From Agromyces agglutinans (lineage in GTDB: Bacteria > Actinomycetota > Actinomycetes > Actinomycetales > Microbacteriaceae): a DNA stretch of 51,611 nucleotides. A program made the position numbers and the translations under genes. Below the pieces are notes generated by a model, which worked only from the letters and a program-made list of their open reading frames with translations, was not told the DNA's origin and ran no database searches. Shown here in pieces: positions 1-7,542 of the stretch. Within the stretch, counting starts at the first letter, position 1; the number at the start of each line of letters is the position of its first letter. The stretch covers positions 29,508 through 81,118 of the forward strand of contig NZ_WJIF01000014.1 in assembly GCF_009647605.1 (NCBI RefSeq), given 5' to 3'.

Positions 1-31
1 GGCCGACCGGCGGCAGCCCGCGCCGCGCCAC

Positions 32-37
32 TAGGCT
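32..37 (+). promoter_or_regulatory. -10-like hexamer TAGGCT for nrdR
   Basis: TAGGCT ends 9 bases before the nrdR ATG, with no Shine-Dalgarno in between. This spacing places the transcript start at or next to the start codon and implies a leaderless mRNA. No convincing -35 is visible. Confidence 0.55.
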
Positions 38-46
38 GGGAGCACC

Positions 47-520
47 ATGTACTGCCCCTTCTGCCGCCACCCCGATTCCCGGGTCATCGATTCCCGCACG
101 AGCGACGACGGCCTCTCGATCCGGCGGCGCCGGCAGTGCCCCGAGTGCGGCGGCCGGTTCTCGACGACCGAGACCGCGAGCCTCTCGGTGATCAAGCGCA
201 GCGGCGTCGTCGAGCCCTTCAGCCGCGAGAAGGTCGTGCTCGGCGTGCGAAAGGCGTGCCAGGGCCGGCCGGTCACCGACGCCGATCTCGCGGTGCTCGC
301 GCAGAAGGTCGAGGAGACGATCCGTTCGACGGGCGCGTCGCAGATCGAGGCCAATGACATCGGACTCGCGATCCTGCCGCCGCTGCGCGAACTCGACGAG
401 GTCGCCTACCTCCGGTTCGCGAGCGTGTACCAGGCCTTCGAGTCCCTCGAGGACTTCGAATCGGCGATCGAGGCGCTGCGGGCCGAGCACGGGCGCCTGC
501 CGGCGCGGCCGGTCGAGTAG
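47..520 (+). CDS. nrdR: Transcriptional repressor NrdR
   Basis: NrdR is the nucleotide-sensing repressor of ribonucleotide reductase operons. The 157-residue protein has the family length. An N-terminal zinc ribbon uses C3, C6, C31 and C34, followed by the conserved basic run [13 protein letters not shown]. Residues about 49-139 form the ATP-cone that binds ATP or dATP ([15 protein letters not shown] near its start). The family normally acts on NrdR boxes upstream of nrd genes. No nrd gene lies in this window, so its targets are elsewhere. The ATG has no Shine-Dalgarno and sits 9 bases after a TAGGCT hexamer, so translation is probably leaderless. pyrD follows 23 bases later with its own -10-like sequence. 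Confidence 0.97.
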   Translation: MYCPFCRHPDSRVIDSRTSDDGLSIRRRRQCPECGGRFSTTETASLSVIKRSGVVEPFSREKVVLGVRKACQGRPVTDADLAVLAQKVEETIRSTGASQIEANDIGLAILPPLRELDEVAYLRFASVYQAFESLEDFESAIEALRAEHGRLPARPVE

Positions 521-528
521 CCGTCGGC

Positions 529-534
529 TAGCCT
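529..534 (+). promoter_or_regulatory. -10-like hexamer TAGCCT for pyrD
   Basis: TAGCCT ends 9 bases before the pyrD ATG, the same geometry as upstream of nrdR. It suggests that pyrD has its own leaderless transcript as well as any read-through from nrdR. Confidence 0.5.
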
Positions 535-543
535 GAGTCCGGC

Positions 544-1602
544 ATGTATCGACTTCTCTTCTCCCTGGTCTTCACGCGCATGGACCCGGAACAGGCCCAT
601 CACCTCGCGTTCCGCGCCATCCGGCTGCTCCCGACGCTCGGCTTCGGCCGGCTCGTCCGCCGGTTCACGCGTCCGGCGCCCGAGCTCGCGGTCGAGGCGC
701 TCGGGCTGCGTTTCGACTCGCCGTTCGGCGTCGCCGCGGGCTTCGACAAGGACGGATTCGCGGTACGCGGCCTCGGCCAGCTCGGCTTCGGCCACGTCGA
801 GGTCGGCACGCTGACCGCGATCGCGCAGCCCGGCAATGACCGGCCGCGGCTGTTCCGCCTGGTCGCCGACCGCGCGCTCGTCAACCGAATGGGGTTCAAC
901 AACGGCGGGGCGGATGCCGCGGCGGGCCGGTTGTCCCGACTCTCGCGCCGTCGACGGCGCCCGGTGCTCGGCGTCAACATCGGGAAGAGCCGCGTCACGC
1001 CCGTCGAGGAGGCCGTCGGCGACTACGAGCGCAGCGCGCGCGTGCTGGCGCCGTTCGCCGATTACCTCGTCGTCAACGTGAGCTCGCCGAACACGCCGGG
1101 CCTGCGCGGGTTGCAGGAACTCGACGCGCTCGCACCGCTGCTCGAGACGGTGCAGCGCGCCTCACGCGGTACGCCGCTGCTCGTGAAGATCGCACCCGAC
1201 CTCGCCGATGACGAGGTGCGCCGCATCTGCGAGCTCGTCGTGCGGCTCGGGCTCGACGGCATCATCGCCACGAACACCACCATCTCGCGCGAGGGCCTGC
1301 GCAGCTCGCGCGCCGAGATCGAGCGCATCGGCGCGGGCGGCCTCTCGGGAGCGCCGCTCGCGACCCGTGCGATGGACGTGCTCAGGCTCGTGCGGCAGCA
1401 CGTTCCCGCCGAGCTCTGCGTCATCTCGGTCGGCGGCGTCGAGACCGCGGCCGACGTCCAGGACCGGCTCGATGCCGGCGCCACGCTCGTGCAGGGCTAC
1501 TCGGCGTTCATCTACCGCGGGCCGCTCTGGGCACGCGACATCAACCGCGGTCTCGCCCGCTTCGCGCGAGCGCGAGCGCGAACGCGAGCGCACGCGGCCT
1601 GA
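544..1602 (+). CDS. pyrD: Dihydroorotate dehydrogenase, class 2 (quinone-dependent)
   Basis: It oxidises dihydroorotate to orotate in pyrimidine synthesis and passes electrons through FMN to the membrane quinone pool. The 352 residues match class 2 enzymes, which carry an N-terminal membrane-associating helical segment (here about residues 1-40). Core motifs in order are GFDKDG, NRMGFNN, the catalytic loop VNVSSPNTPGLRG (S180/S181), KIAPDL, NTT, GGLSGAPL and SVGGV, with the closing YSAFIYRGP segment. The C-terminus is a short Arg/Ala tail written in a GCGAGC-rich low-complexity stretch (about 1563-1595). The gene converges with the phosphatase gene on the other strand, 27 bases away. pyrD is separate from the other pyr genes here. 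Confidence 0.97.
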   Translation: MYRLLFSLVFTRMDPEQAHHLAFRAIRLLPTLGFGRLVRRFTRPAPELAVEALGLRFDSPFGVAAGFDKDGFAVRGLGQLGFGHVEVGTLTAIAQPGNDRPRLFRLVADRALVNRMGFNNGGADAAAGRLSRLSRRRRRPVLGVNIGKSRVTPVEEAVGDYERSARVLAPFADYLVVNVSSPNTPGLRGLQELDALAPLLETVQRASRGTPLLVKIAPDLADDEVRRICELVVRLGLDGIIATNTTISREGLRSSRAEIERIGAGGLSGAPLATRAMDVLRLVRQHVPAELCVISVGGVETAADVQDRLDAGATLVQGYSAFIYRGPLWARDINRGLARFARARARTRAHAA

Positions 1603-1629
1603 CGGCAGGTTCGCAGGGCCGCTTGCCGA

Positions 1630-2748
1630 TCAGCGCTCGTCGCCGGTGCCGTCGGCTCCGTCGGATCGGCTCGCGTTGAGGATGCCCGCCGCGGCGAGTT
1701 GGTCGGCGAGGTTCGAGCCGTCGCCCGCGCTCACCCACGGCAGGCCGGCGGCGTGCTCCTCGGTCTTCGTGCGTCCGCCGGCGAGCACCGCCTCGCCGGG
1801 CGAGAGGCGACGGATGGCGACGGCCAGGACCCGCTCGGGATGCTCCGCCGCGAACCGCGCGTAGAGCTCCTCGTCGTGCTGGCCGTCGTCGCCGATCAAC
1901 AGCCACCGCAGGTCGGGGAACTCCTCGGCCAGCCGGCGCAGGTTCTCCTCCTTGTGCGCTCGGCCGCTGCGGAACCACCGATCGTGCGTCGGGCCCCAGT
2001 CGGTCAGCAGCAGCGGACCCGCGGGGTAGAGGTTGCGCGACAGGAACCGGGTGAGCGCCGGCGCCACGTTCCAGGCGCCGGTCGAGAGGTAGATGACCGG
2101 GGCGCCGGGATACGCGCGCACGAGCCGCTCGTAGAGCACGGCCATGCCGGGAGTGGGGATGCGGGCGTGCTCGTCGAGCACGAACGTGTTCCAGGCGGCC
2201 ACGAGCGGGCGGGGGAGTGCGGTCACCATGACCGTGTCGTCGACGTCGGAGATGATGCCGAAGCGCGCGTCGGGATCGATCACGTGCACGGGCGCCTCGA
2301 CGGGTGCCGAGCCCGCGACCCGCAGGGTCGCGACGTGCCAGCCGGGCTCGAGGTGCACCGGCACCTTGGTGTCGACGACGCCGCCGCGATCGGCGAGCAC
2401 CTCCAGCCGCTGGCCGCCGACCTCGATCGAGACCGCGACTTCGCCGACCGGAACGCTCGTGAAGCTGCGCCAGCCGCGTATGCCCTGTTCGCGGGAAGCC
2501 CGGCGCTTCGCGCGCGCACCCGCCTTCGTCGCCTTCACCGGTTTGGCCGGCTTGGAGAGCAGGACCCGGCAGAGCACCCGCACCCACTCGGTCGATCCGT
2601 AGCCGGTGTACGGGATGACGGTCGGCACGTGCCCCCGCCACCGCGCGAAGCGCTCGCGGATGTCGTGCAGCGCGTCCTCGAAGCGCGCGGCGCCGTGCCG
2701 GGCCGTTCGCTGGCGGGAACCGACCGGCGAGGGGGAGGTCTCCGGCAT
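1630..2748 (-). CDS. App1-like phosphatase domain protein (DUF2183)
   Basis: This 372-residue protein has the HAD-like catalytic signature D168-V-D-D-T within FGIISDVDDTV, and the downstream YLSTGAWN and LLLTDWGP segments typical of the App1/DUF2183 family. Yeast App1 is an actin-patch phosphatidate phosphatase. The bacterial substrate is not established, so I call only the fold and likely phosphatase chemistry. The first 100 or so residues are basic, and residues about 100-155 form a beta-rich domain before the catalytic part. LLIGDDGQHDEELY near residue 290 is a second acidic motif expected of HAD enzymes. No signal peptide is evident. The gene is monocistronic, convergent with pyrD and divergent from the TetR gene. 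A CAGACT hexamer lies 6 bases before the ATG. Confidence 0.85.
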   Translation of the reverse strand: MPETSPSPVGSRQRTARHGAARFEDALHDIRERFARWRGHVPTVIPYTGYGSTEWVRVLCRVLLSKPAKPVKATKAGARAKRRASREQGIRGWRSFTSVPVGEVAVSIEVGGQRLEVLADRGGVVDTKVPVHLEPGWHVATLRVAGSAPVEAPVHVIDPDARFGIISDVDDTVMVTALPRPLVAAWNTFVLDEHARIPTPGMAVLYERLVRAYPGAPVIYLSTGAWNVAPALTRFLSRNLYPAGPLLLTDWGPTHDRWFRSGRAHKEENLRRLAEEFPDLRWLLIGDDGQHDEELYARFAAEHPERVLAVAIRRLSPGEAVLAGGRTKTEEHAAGLPWVSAGDGSNLADQLAAAGILNASRSDGADGTGDER

Positions 2749-2825
2749 CCCCTCAGTCTGTCATGTCGCGTCGACCGCCCGCGAACCGCGGCCCGCGGTG
2801 GTCGGGAGCCCCTCCTCGCGGCAGG

Positions 2826-2831
2826 TAGAGT
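2826..2831 (+). promoter_or_regulatory. -10-like hexamer TAGAGT for the TetR gene
   Basis: TAGAGT lies 24 bases before the TetR start, leaving room for the strong Shine-Dalgarno GAGGAGG just upstream of the GTG. Unlike many genes here, this transcript would have a short leader. No clear inverted-repeat operator is visible. Confidence 0.35.
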
Positions 2832-2855
2832 GGTCCGGCAAGTTGAGGAGGATTC

Positions 2856-3518
2856 GTGCCGAACATCGACCTGATCCTTGGGTCGGAATCCGGGCGCCGT
2901 CGCGCGGTCCGGACCGAGCCGACGCAGCGACGGAGCACGCAGCGGCTGGACGCGCTGCTGGACGCCGCTGCGGAGATCGTCGACGAGGTCGGCTTCGAAC
3001 GCCTCACGACGCAGATGGTCGCCGAGCGCGCGGGCGCGTCGATCGGAACCGTGTACCGGTACTTCCCCGACCGCGTCGCGGTGCTGCATGGCCTGCGCGA
3101 CCGATGCGTCGACCGGTTCCGCGCCCGAGTGGCCGAGCGGCTCACGCAGACGAGCCTCCAGTCGTGGTGGGACCTCATCGAGACCGCGATGGACGCGTTC
3201 GCCGAGCTGTACCGCGAGGAGCCCGGCTTCGGCGTCGTCCATGCCGGCGATCGCGAGATCGCCGAAGACGGCACCGAGCCCGAGTTCGCGAGCCGCATGG
3301 CGCGGTTCATCATCGACGAGTTCGGCGGCCGCGACGACACCGACGAGCTGCGGTTCCGGCTGGGCGTGGCCATCGAGATCGCCGACGCGCTGATCCACCG
3401 CGCCTACACGCGGGATGCCGCGGGCGACGAACGCTACCTCGCCGAGGCGAAGGTGGTCGTCCGCAGCTACCTCGCCGAGCACCTCGACGGCGTTCGCCGG
3501 ACCTCCGCCGCCGCCTGA
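2856..3518 (+). CDS. TetR/AcrR family transcriptional regulator
   Basis: The 220-residue protein has a TetR-type helix-turn-helix at about residues 29-75 (TQRLDALLDAAAEIVDEVG, then TTQMVAERAGASIGTVYRYF). A variable ligand-binding domain follows, and its effector cannot be named from sequence. Translation starts at GTG 2856 after a strong GAGGAGG Shine-Dalgarno. It sits 86 bases upstream of an osmoprotectant ABC operon in the same direction and is divergent from the phosphatase gene. It may regulate itself or the transporter, but no dyad operator was recognised, so that is only positional inference. A basic N-terminal extension of about 25 residues precedes the HTH. Confidence 0.9.
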   Translation: MPNIDLILGSESGRRRAVRTEPTQRRSTQRLDALLDAAAEIVDEVGFERLTTQMVAERAGASIGTVYRYFPDRVAVLHGLRDRCVDRFRARVAERLTQTSLQSWWDLIETAMDAFAELYREEPGFGVVHAGDREIAEDGTEPEFASRMARFIIDEFGGRDDTDELRFRLGVAIEIADALIHRAYTRDAAGDERYLAEAKVVVRSYLAEHLDGVRRTSAAA

Positions 3519-3604
3519 GCCCTGCCGGGGTTTGCCCGCGGGGTGCCCGACGTGTTTGGCTGAACGGTGCGGGGCGCCGATCGCCCCGGGTGGGGGTTGA
3601 CGGC

Positions 3605-4417
3605 ATGATCGAGTTCCGCGGCGTGCGCAAGCAGTTCCCCGACGGCACCGTGGCGGTCGAGCGGGTCGACCTCACCCTCGCGCCACGGTCGATCACCGTA
3701 CTGGTCGGCTCATCGGGCTCGGGCAAGACGACGCTGCTGCGCATGGTCAACCGGATGGTCGACCCCTCCGAGGGCCAGGTGCGGATCGACGACGTCGACG
3801 TGGCATCCGTCGACCCGGTGAAGCTGCGCCGATCGATCGGGTACGTGATGCAGAACGGCGGCCTTTTGCCGCATCGGAGGGTCGTCGACAACATCGCCAC
3901 CGTTCCCGTGCTGCGCGGCGAGCCCAAGCGAGCGGCGCGAGCCCGCGCCCTCGAGCTGATGGACACGGTCGGGCTCGACCGCTCGCTGGCCGACAAGTAC
4001 CCGTCGCAGCTGTCCGGCGGCCAGCAGCAGCGGGTCGGCGTCGCGCGCGGCCTCGCGGTCGACCCGAACATCCTCCTCATGGACGAGCCGTTCGGGGCGG
4101 TCGACCCGATCGTGCGCACCGAACTGCAGGACGAACTCCTGCGCCTGCAGCGCGACCTCGCGAAGACCGTGGTGTTCGTCACCCACGACGTCGACGAGGC
4201 GTTCCGGCTCGGCGACCGGGTCGTGATCCTCCGCGCGGGGGGCGTGGTCGTCCAGGACGGAACCCCGGCCGAGATCCTCGCCGCGCCCGCGGATGAGTTC
4301 GTCGGCGACTTCATCGGCGCCGACCGCGGCAGGCGCGTGCTGCGGCGCGCGAACGTCGGGGGCCGGGAGATCGTCGTCGACGCCGACGGCCGCCCCGCCG
4401 GAGTGCTCGAGTCGTGA
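3605..4417 (+). CDS. Osmoprotectant (betaine/choline-type) ABC importer, ATPase subunit
   Basis: This is the ATP-hydrolysing subunit of an OpuC/ProU-type importer for quaternary ammonium solutes. ATG 3605 begins MIEFRGVRKQF and gives 270 residues. Walker A is GSSGSGKTTLL (about residues 35-45), the Q-loop region is YVMQNGGLLPH, the signature is [15 protein letters not shown], Walker B is ILLMDEPFGAVDP, and the switch histidine is in FVTHDVDEAF. OpuCA-type ATPases usually carry two C-terminal CBS domains that sense ionic strength. Here the protein stops about 30 residues after the nucleotide-binding domain (FIGADRGRRVL...), so the CBS pair is absent. The stop overlaps the next gene start in GTGA, indicating coupled translation. 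Confidence 0.93.
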   Translation: MIEFRGVRKQFPDGTVAVERVDLTLAPRSITVLVGSSGSGKTTLLRMVNRMVDPSEGQVRIDDVDVASVDPVKLRRSIGYVMQNGGLLPHRRVVDNIATVPVLRGEPKRAARARALELMDTVGLDRSLADKYPSQLSGGQQQRVGVARGLAVDPNILLMDEPFGAVDPIVRTELQDELLRLQRDLAKTVVFVTHDVDEAFRLGDRVVILRAGGVVVQDGTPAEILAAPADEFVGDFIGADRGRRVLRRANVGGREIVVDADGRPAGVLES

Positions 4418-5100
4418 ACTGGGTCTGGTCGAACCTCGACCGTATCGGCGAGCTCGTCGTGGTCCACCTCGCCTTGTCGGTACCCCCGGTCATACTGGCG
4501 TTCGTGATCTCCGTGCCGATCGGGTGGGCCGCGTGGCGCTTCCGCTGGTCGCGGGGGCTGCTGCTCTCGGTGTGCGGCATCCTCTACGCGATCCCGTCGC
4601 TGCCGCTGCTGCTGACGCTGCCCGGGCTGGTCGGGGTGCCGCTGCGCTCACCCGCCAACATGATCCTCGCGCTCGCGCTGTACGGCGTCGCACTCATGGT
4701 GCGCACCGCCGCCGACGCGTTCGGCGACGTCGACGGCGACGTGCGGCTCGCCTCGACCGCGATGGGCTTCTCGGCCTGGCGACGGTTCACGGGCGTCGAA
4801 CTCCCGCTCGCCGGTCCCGGCCTGCTGGCGGGCCTGCGCGTCGTGATCGTCAGCACGGTCAGCCTCGCCACGATCAGCGCAGTCATCGGCGTGCAGAGTC
4901 TCGGCAGCCTGTTCACCGACGGCTTCCAGCGCAACATCCCGGCCGAGATCTGGTCGGGCGTCATCGCGACGATGCTGATCGCCGTCGCCCTCGACGCGCT
5001 CGCGGTGCTCGGCGGCAGGCTGCTGATGCCCTGGGCCCGCGCGCCACGGCGCCGGAGGCGCGGCATCGTCGAGCAGGAACTCGCGGAGGTCGGCGCATGA
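4414..5100 (+). CDS. Osmoprotectant ABC importer, permease subunit 1
   Basis: A 228-residue inner-membrane subunit of the OpuCB/ProW-like binding-protein-dependent transport family, with about five to six hydrophobic segments. The ATPase-contacting loop is visible near residues 102-130 (DVDGDVRLASTAMGFSAWRRF, the EAA-type loop), followed by ELPLAGPGLLAGLRVVIVSTVSLATISAVIG. It starts at GTG 4414 inside the ATPase stop codon and ends in ATGA shared with the second permease, so the three genes form a tightly coupled operon. Two separate permeases of similar size are normal for OpuC-type systems. Confidence 0.92.
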   Translation: MNWVWSNLDRIGELVVVHLALSVPPVILAFVISVPIGWAAWRFRWSRGLLLSVCGILYAIPSLPLLLTLPGLVGVPLRSPANMILALALYGVALMVRTAADAFGDVDGDVRLASTAMGFSAWRRFTGVELPLAGPGLLAGLRVVIVSTVSLATISAVIGVQSLGSLFTDGFQRNIPAEIWSGVIATMLIAVALDALAVLGGRLLMPWARAPRRRRRGIVEQELAEVGA

Positions 5101-5816
5101 ACGTCTTCGCCGAGGCCTTCGCCTGGCTCTTCGACCCCGCCAACTGGGAGGGCCCCGACGGCATCGGCGCGAGGCTCGCGTTCCACGTCGTCTTCAGCCT
5201 CGCCGTCGTCGCGGGCGCGACCATCGTCGCGCTGCCGATCGGCGTGCTCATCGGCCACACCGGGCGGGGCCGCGAGCCCGCGGTCGTCGTCTCGGGCGCG
5301 CTGCGCGCGCTGCCCACGCTCGGGCTGCTCACGATCCTGGCCCTCGCCATGGGCCTCTCGGTGCTCGCGCCGTACCTCGCGCTCGTAGTGCTCGCCATCC
5401 CGTCCGTGCTCGCGGGGGCGTACGCCGGGGTCGGCGGCGTCTCTCGTACGACGGTCGACGCCGCGCGGGCGATGGGCATGACCGAGGGGCAGATCGTGCT
5501 CCGGGTCGAGGCGCCGCTCGGCCTGCCGACCGTCATCGGCGGCATCCGGTCGGCGGTGCTGCAGGTCGTCGCCACGGCGACCCTCGCCGCTTACATCGGG
5601 GGCGGCGGTCTGGGCACCTATCTGTTCTCGGGGCTGAAGACCGGCAACTACCCGATGGTCCTCGGCGTCTCCATGCTCATCATCGCGCTGGCTCTCGTGC
5701 TCGACGGCGCCTTCGCGCTGACCCAACGACTCGTGGTCCCCGAGGGCGTCCGCGTCCGACGCGGGACCGCACGGCTCCGTTCACGGCCATCCCGGCCGCG
5801 AGCGGCGATGGGGTGA
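5097..5816 (+). CDS. Osmoprotectant ABC importer, permease subunit 2
   Basis: The second membrane subunit (239 residues) has the same fold as its neighbour. Its EAA-type loop reads TTVDAARAMGMTEGQIVLRVEAPLG near residues 120-141, and the family-typical YIGGGGLGTYLFSGLKTGNY follows. ATG 5097 lies in the ATGA overlap with permease 1. Residues 1-20 (FAEAFAWLFDPANWEGPDG) resemble the short periplasmic start seen in OpuCD proteins. The C-terminus is a basic tail. The lipoprotein gene follows after 21 bases with an AAGGGA ribosome-binding site. Confidence 0.92.
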   Translation: MNVFAEAFAWLFDPANWEGPDGIGARLAFHVVFSLAVVAGATIVALPIGVLIGHTGRGREPAVVVSGALRALPTLGLLTILALAMGLSVLAPYLALVVLAIPSVLAGAYAGVGGVSRTTVDAARAMGMTEGQIVLRVEAPLGLPTVIGGIRSAVLQVVATATLAAYIGGGGLGTYLFSGLKTGNYPMVLGVSMLIIALALVLDGAFALTQRLVVPEGVRVRRGTARLRSRPSRPRAAMG

Positions 5817-5837
5817 CCCACGACGAAGGGAAATTGA

Positions 5838-6764
5838 ATGTCCACAGCAGGAAAAGGCCGGCTCGTCGCCTTGGCGGCGGTCGCGGTCGGGGCGACAGTG
5901 GCCCTGGCAGGGTGCGCATCGGGTGATCCTCTGGACGAGGGATCGGGCGGCGAGTCCGCCGGAGGCGAGGCGATCGTGATCGGCTCGCAGGACTACTACT
6001 CGAACGAGATCATCGCCGAGATCTACGCGCAGGCCCTCGAGGCGAACGACTACGAGGTGGAGCGCGAGTTCCGCATCGGGCAGCGGGAGGTGTACCTGCC
6101 CGAGCTCGAGGCGGGCGAGATCGACCTGTTCCCCGAGTACACGGGCAACCTCCTCCAGTTCTGGGAGCCCGAGACCGAGGCCCGCACGAGCGACGACGTG
6201 TACGCGGCGCTCGAGGCCGCCGTGCCCGAGGGGCTCCGCGTGCTCGATCAGTCGGAGGCGACCGACCAGGACTCGTACAACGTCACGAAGGCGTTCTCCG
6301 ACGAGTTCGGCGTGACGAGCCTCGACGACCTGGCGGGTGTGACCGAGCCGATCACGCTCGGCGGCAACGCGGAGCTCGAGACCCGGCCTTACGGCCCCGC
6401 GGGCCTCGAGGAGACCTACGGCGTGAAGGTCGGGTTCACCGCGATCGAGGACAGCGGCGGAGCGCTCACCGTGAAGGCGCTGGTCGACGACCAGGTGCAG
6501 ATGGTGAACATCTACAGCGCCGATCCGAACATCGCGGCCAACGACCTCGTCACGCTCGAAGACCCGAAGGGCCTGTTCCTCGCGTCGAACGTCGTACCGC
6601 TCGCAAGCGAGAAGGTCACCGACGAGATCGCCGAGATCATCAATGCCGTCAGCGCGGCGATGACCCCGGCCGACCTGGTGGCGATGAACGACCGGAGCGT
6701 CAACGGACAGGAGTCCGCCGACGACATCGCCGCCGACTGGCTCGCCGAGCAGGACCTGTTCTGA
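5838..6764 (+). CDS. Osmoprotectant ABC importer, substrate-binding lipoprotein
   Basis: This is the extracellular solute receptor of the importer. A lipoprotein signal spans residues 1-26 with lipobox LAGC at C26, followed by a Gly/Ser/Glu-rich linker. The mature part is an OpuAC-type binding domain (IVIGSQDYYSNEIIAEIY, then LEAGEIDLFPEYTGNLL near residues 88-105) with the family's DLFPEYTG ligand-site motif. Total length 308 residues is normal. ATG 5838 follows GAAGGGAAATTGA as ribosome-binding site. It is the last gene of the four-gene operon and converges with the DedA gene 24 bases away. The exact ligand (glycine betaine, choline, carnitine or ectoine) cannot be decided by eye. Confidence 0.93.
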   Translation: MSTAGKGRLVALAAVAVGATVALAGCASGDPLDEGSGGESAGGEAIVIGSQDYYSNEIIAEIYAQALEANDYEVEREFRIGQREVYLPELEAGEIDLFPEYTGNLLQFWEPETEARTSDDVYAALEAAVPEGLRVLDQSEATDQDSYNVTKAFSDEFGVTSLDDLAGVTEPITLGGNAELETRPYGPAGLEETYGVKVGFTAIEDSGGALTVKALVDDQVQMVNIYSADPNIAANDLVTLEDPKGLFLASNVVPLASEKVTDEIAEIINAVSAAMTPADLVAMNDRSVNGQESADDIAADWLAEQDLF

Positions 6765-6788
6765 ACGGGTCGGTGAGCGGCGCCGCGT

Positions 6789-7502
6789 TCAGCGGGTGAC
6801 GTCGTCGATCGAGGGGTCGGATGCCGCGGCGTCCGGCCCTTCGGTCGTGCCCGGCCTCGGCTCGTCGAGCGAGAGGTGCTTGGCCTCTGAGCGCTCGAGC
6901 AGTTTCTTGACGCCCCAGACGCCGACGAGGAACAGGGCGATGACGGCGACGAAGAGGTATCCGGCCCAGTGCAGGTCGCGGCTGAGCTCGCGGTACCCGT
7001 CGGCGGCGAGCCATCCGACCGTCGTGTACGCGAAGCTCCAGATGACGCACGCGGGAGCCGTCCACGCGAGGAAGCGGCGGTAGCTCATGGTGCTCATGCC
7101 CACGATCAGCGGCACCAGCGAGTGGAGCACGGGCAGGAACCGCGAGATGAAGATCGCCGGACCGCCGCGGCGGTCGAGGTAGAGCTGGGCGCGCCGCCAG
7201 TGGTCCTCGCCGATGCGTCGCCCGAGACGGGAGTGCACGATGTGCGGGCCGAACCACCGCCCGAGCGCGAACCCGATCGACTCGCCGATGAGCGCCCCGA
7301 TGATGACCGTCAGGGCGAGCGCGAGGTACTCGACCGGGCCCTCGACGGCCGTCGAGGCCACGAGCACGATGGTGTCTCCGGGAACGACGAGCCCGATCAG
7401 CACCGAGGTCTCGAGCAGGATCCCGATTCCGGCGAGCAGGGTCCGCAGCACGGGGTCGACCGACTGCACGGTGTCGAGGATCCAGTCGAGCAGGTCGTTC
7501 AC
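6789..7502 (-). CDS. DedA family membrane protein
   Basis: DedA/SNARE-associated proteins are polytopic inner-membrane proteins. Several members have been linked to lipid flipping and envelope homeostasis. Family motifs here are LETSVLIGLVVPGDTIVLVAS, GESIGFALGRWFG and the signature FISRFLPVLHSLVPLIVGMSTMSYRRFL, with four to five hydrophobic segments and a charged C-terminal tail. Two GTG codons compete, at 7508 and 7502. A TAGGCT -10-like hexamer occupies 7515-7510 on this strand, only one base before GTG 7508 but seven bases before GTG 7502. The short-spacing rule seen across this window therefore selects 7502 (VNDLLDWILDTVQ, 237 residues). Confidence 0.92.
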   Translation of the reverse strand: MNDLLDWILDTVQSVDPVLRTLLAGIGILLETSVLIGLVVPGDTIVLVASTAVEGPVEYLALALTVIIGALIGESIGFALGRWFGPHIVHSRLGRRIGEDHWRRAQLYLDRRGGPAIFISRFLPVLHSLVPLIVGMSTMSYRRFLAWTAPACVIWSFAYTTVGWLAADGYRELSRDLHWAGYLFVAVIALFLVGVWGVKKLLERSEAKHLSLDEPRPGTTEGPDAAASDPSIDDVTR

Positions 7503-7509
7503 AGGCACG

Positions 7510-7515
7510 AGCCTA
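7510..7515 (-). promoter_or_regulatory. -10-like hexamer TAGGCT for the DedA gene
   Basis: TAGGCT on the minus strand lies 7 bases before GTG 7502. It leaves no room for transcription to start upstream of GTG 7508, so it argues for the shorter DedA protein and a leaderless transcript. Confidence 0.55.
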
Positions 7516-7542
7516 CGAGCCCTGCCCGCCCGCGGCGTCGGA

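Noticed and set aside
1563..1595. GCGAGC-rich stretch at the pyrD end as a possible repeat element
   Set aside because: It is in frame and encodes the Arg/Ala tail of PyrD. There is no flanking duplication or second copy in the window.
6761..6792. CTGAACG/CGTTCAG hairpin between the binding-lipoprotein and DedA genes
   Set aside because: Only 7 bp with an 18-base loop, and it includes both stop regions. Too weak to call a terminator.
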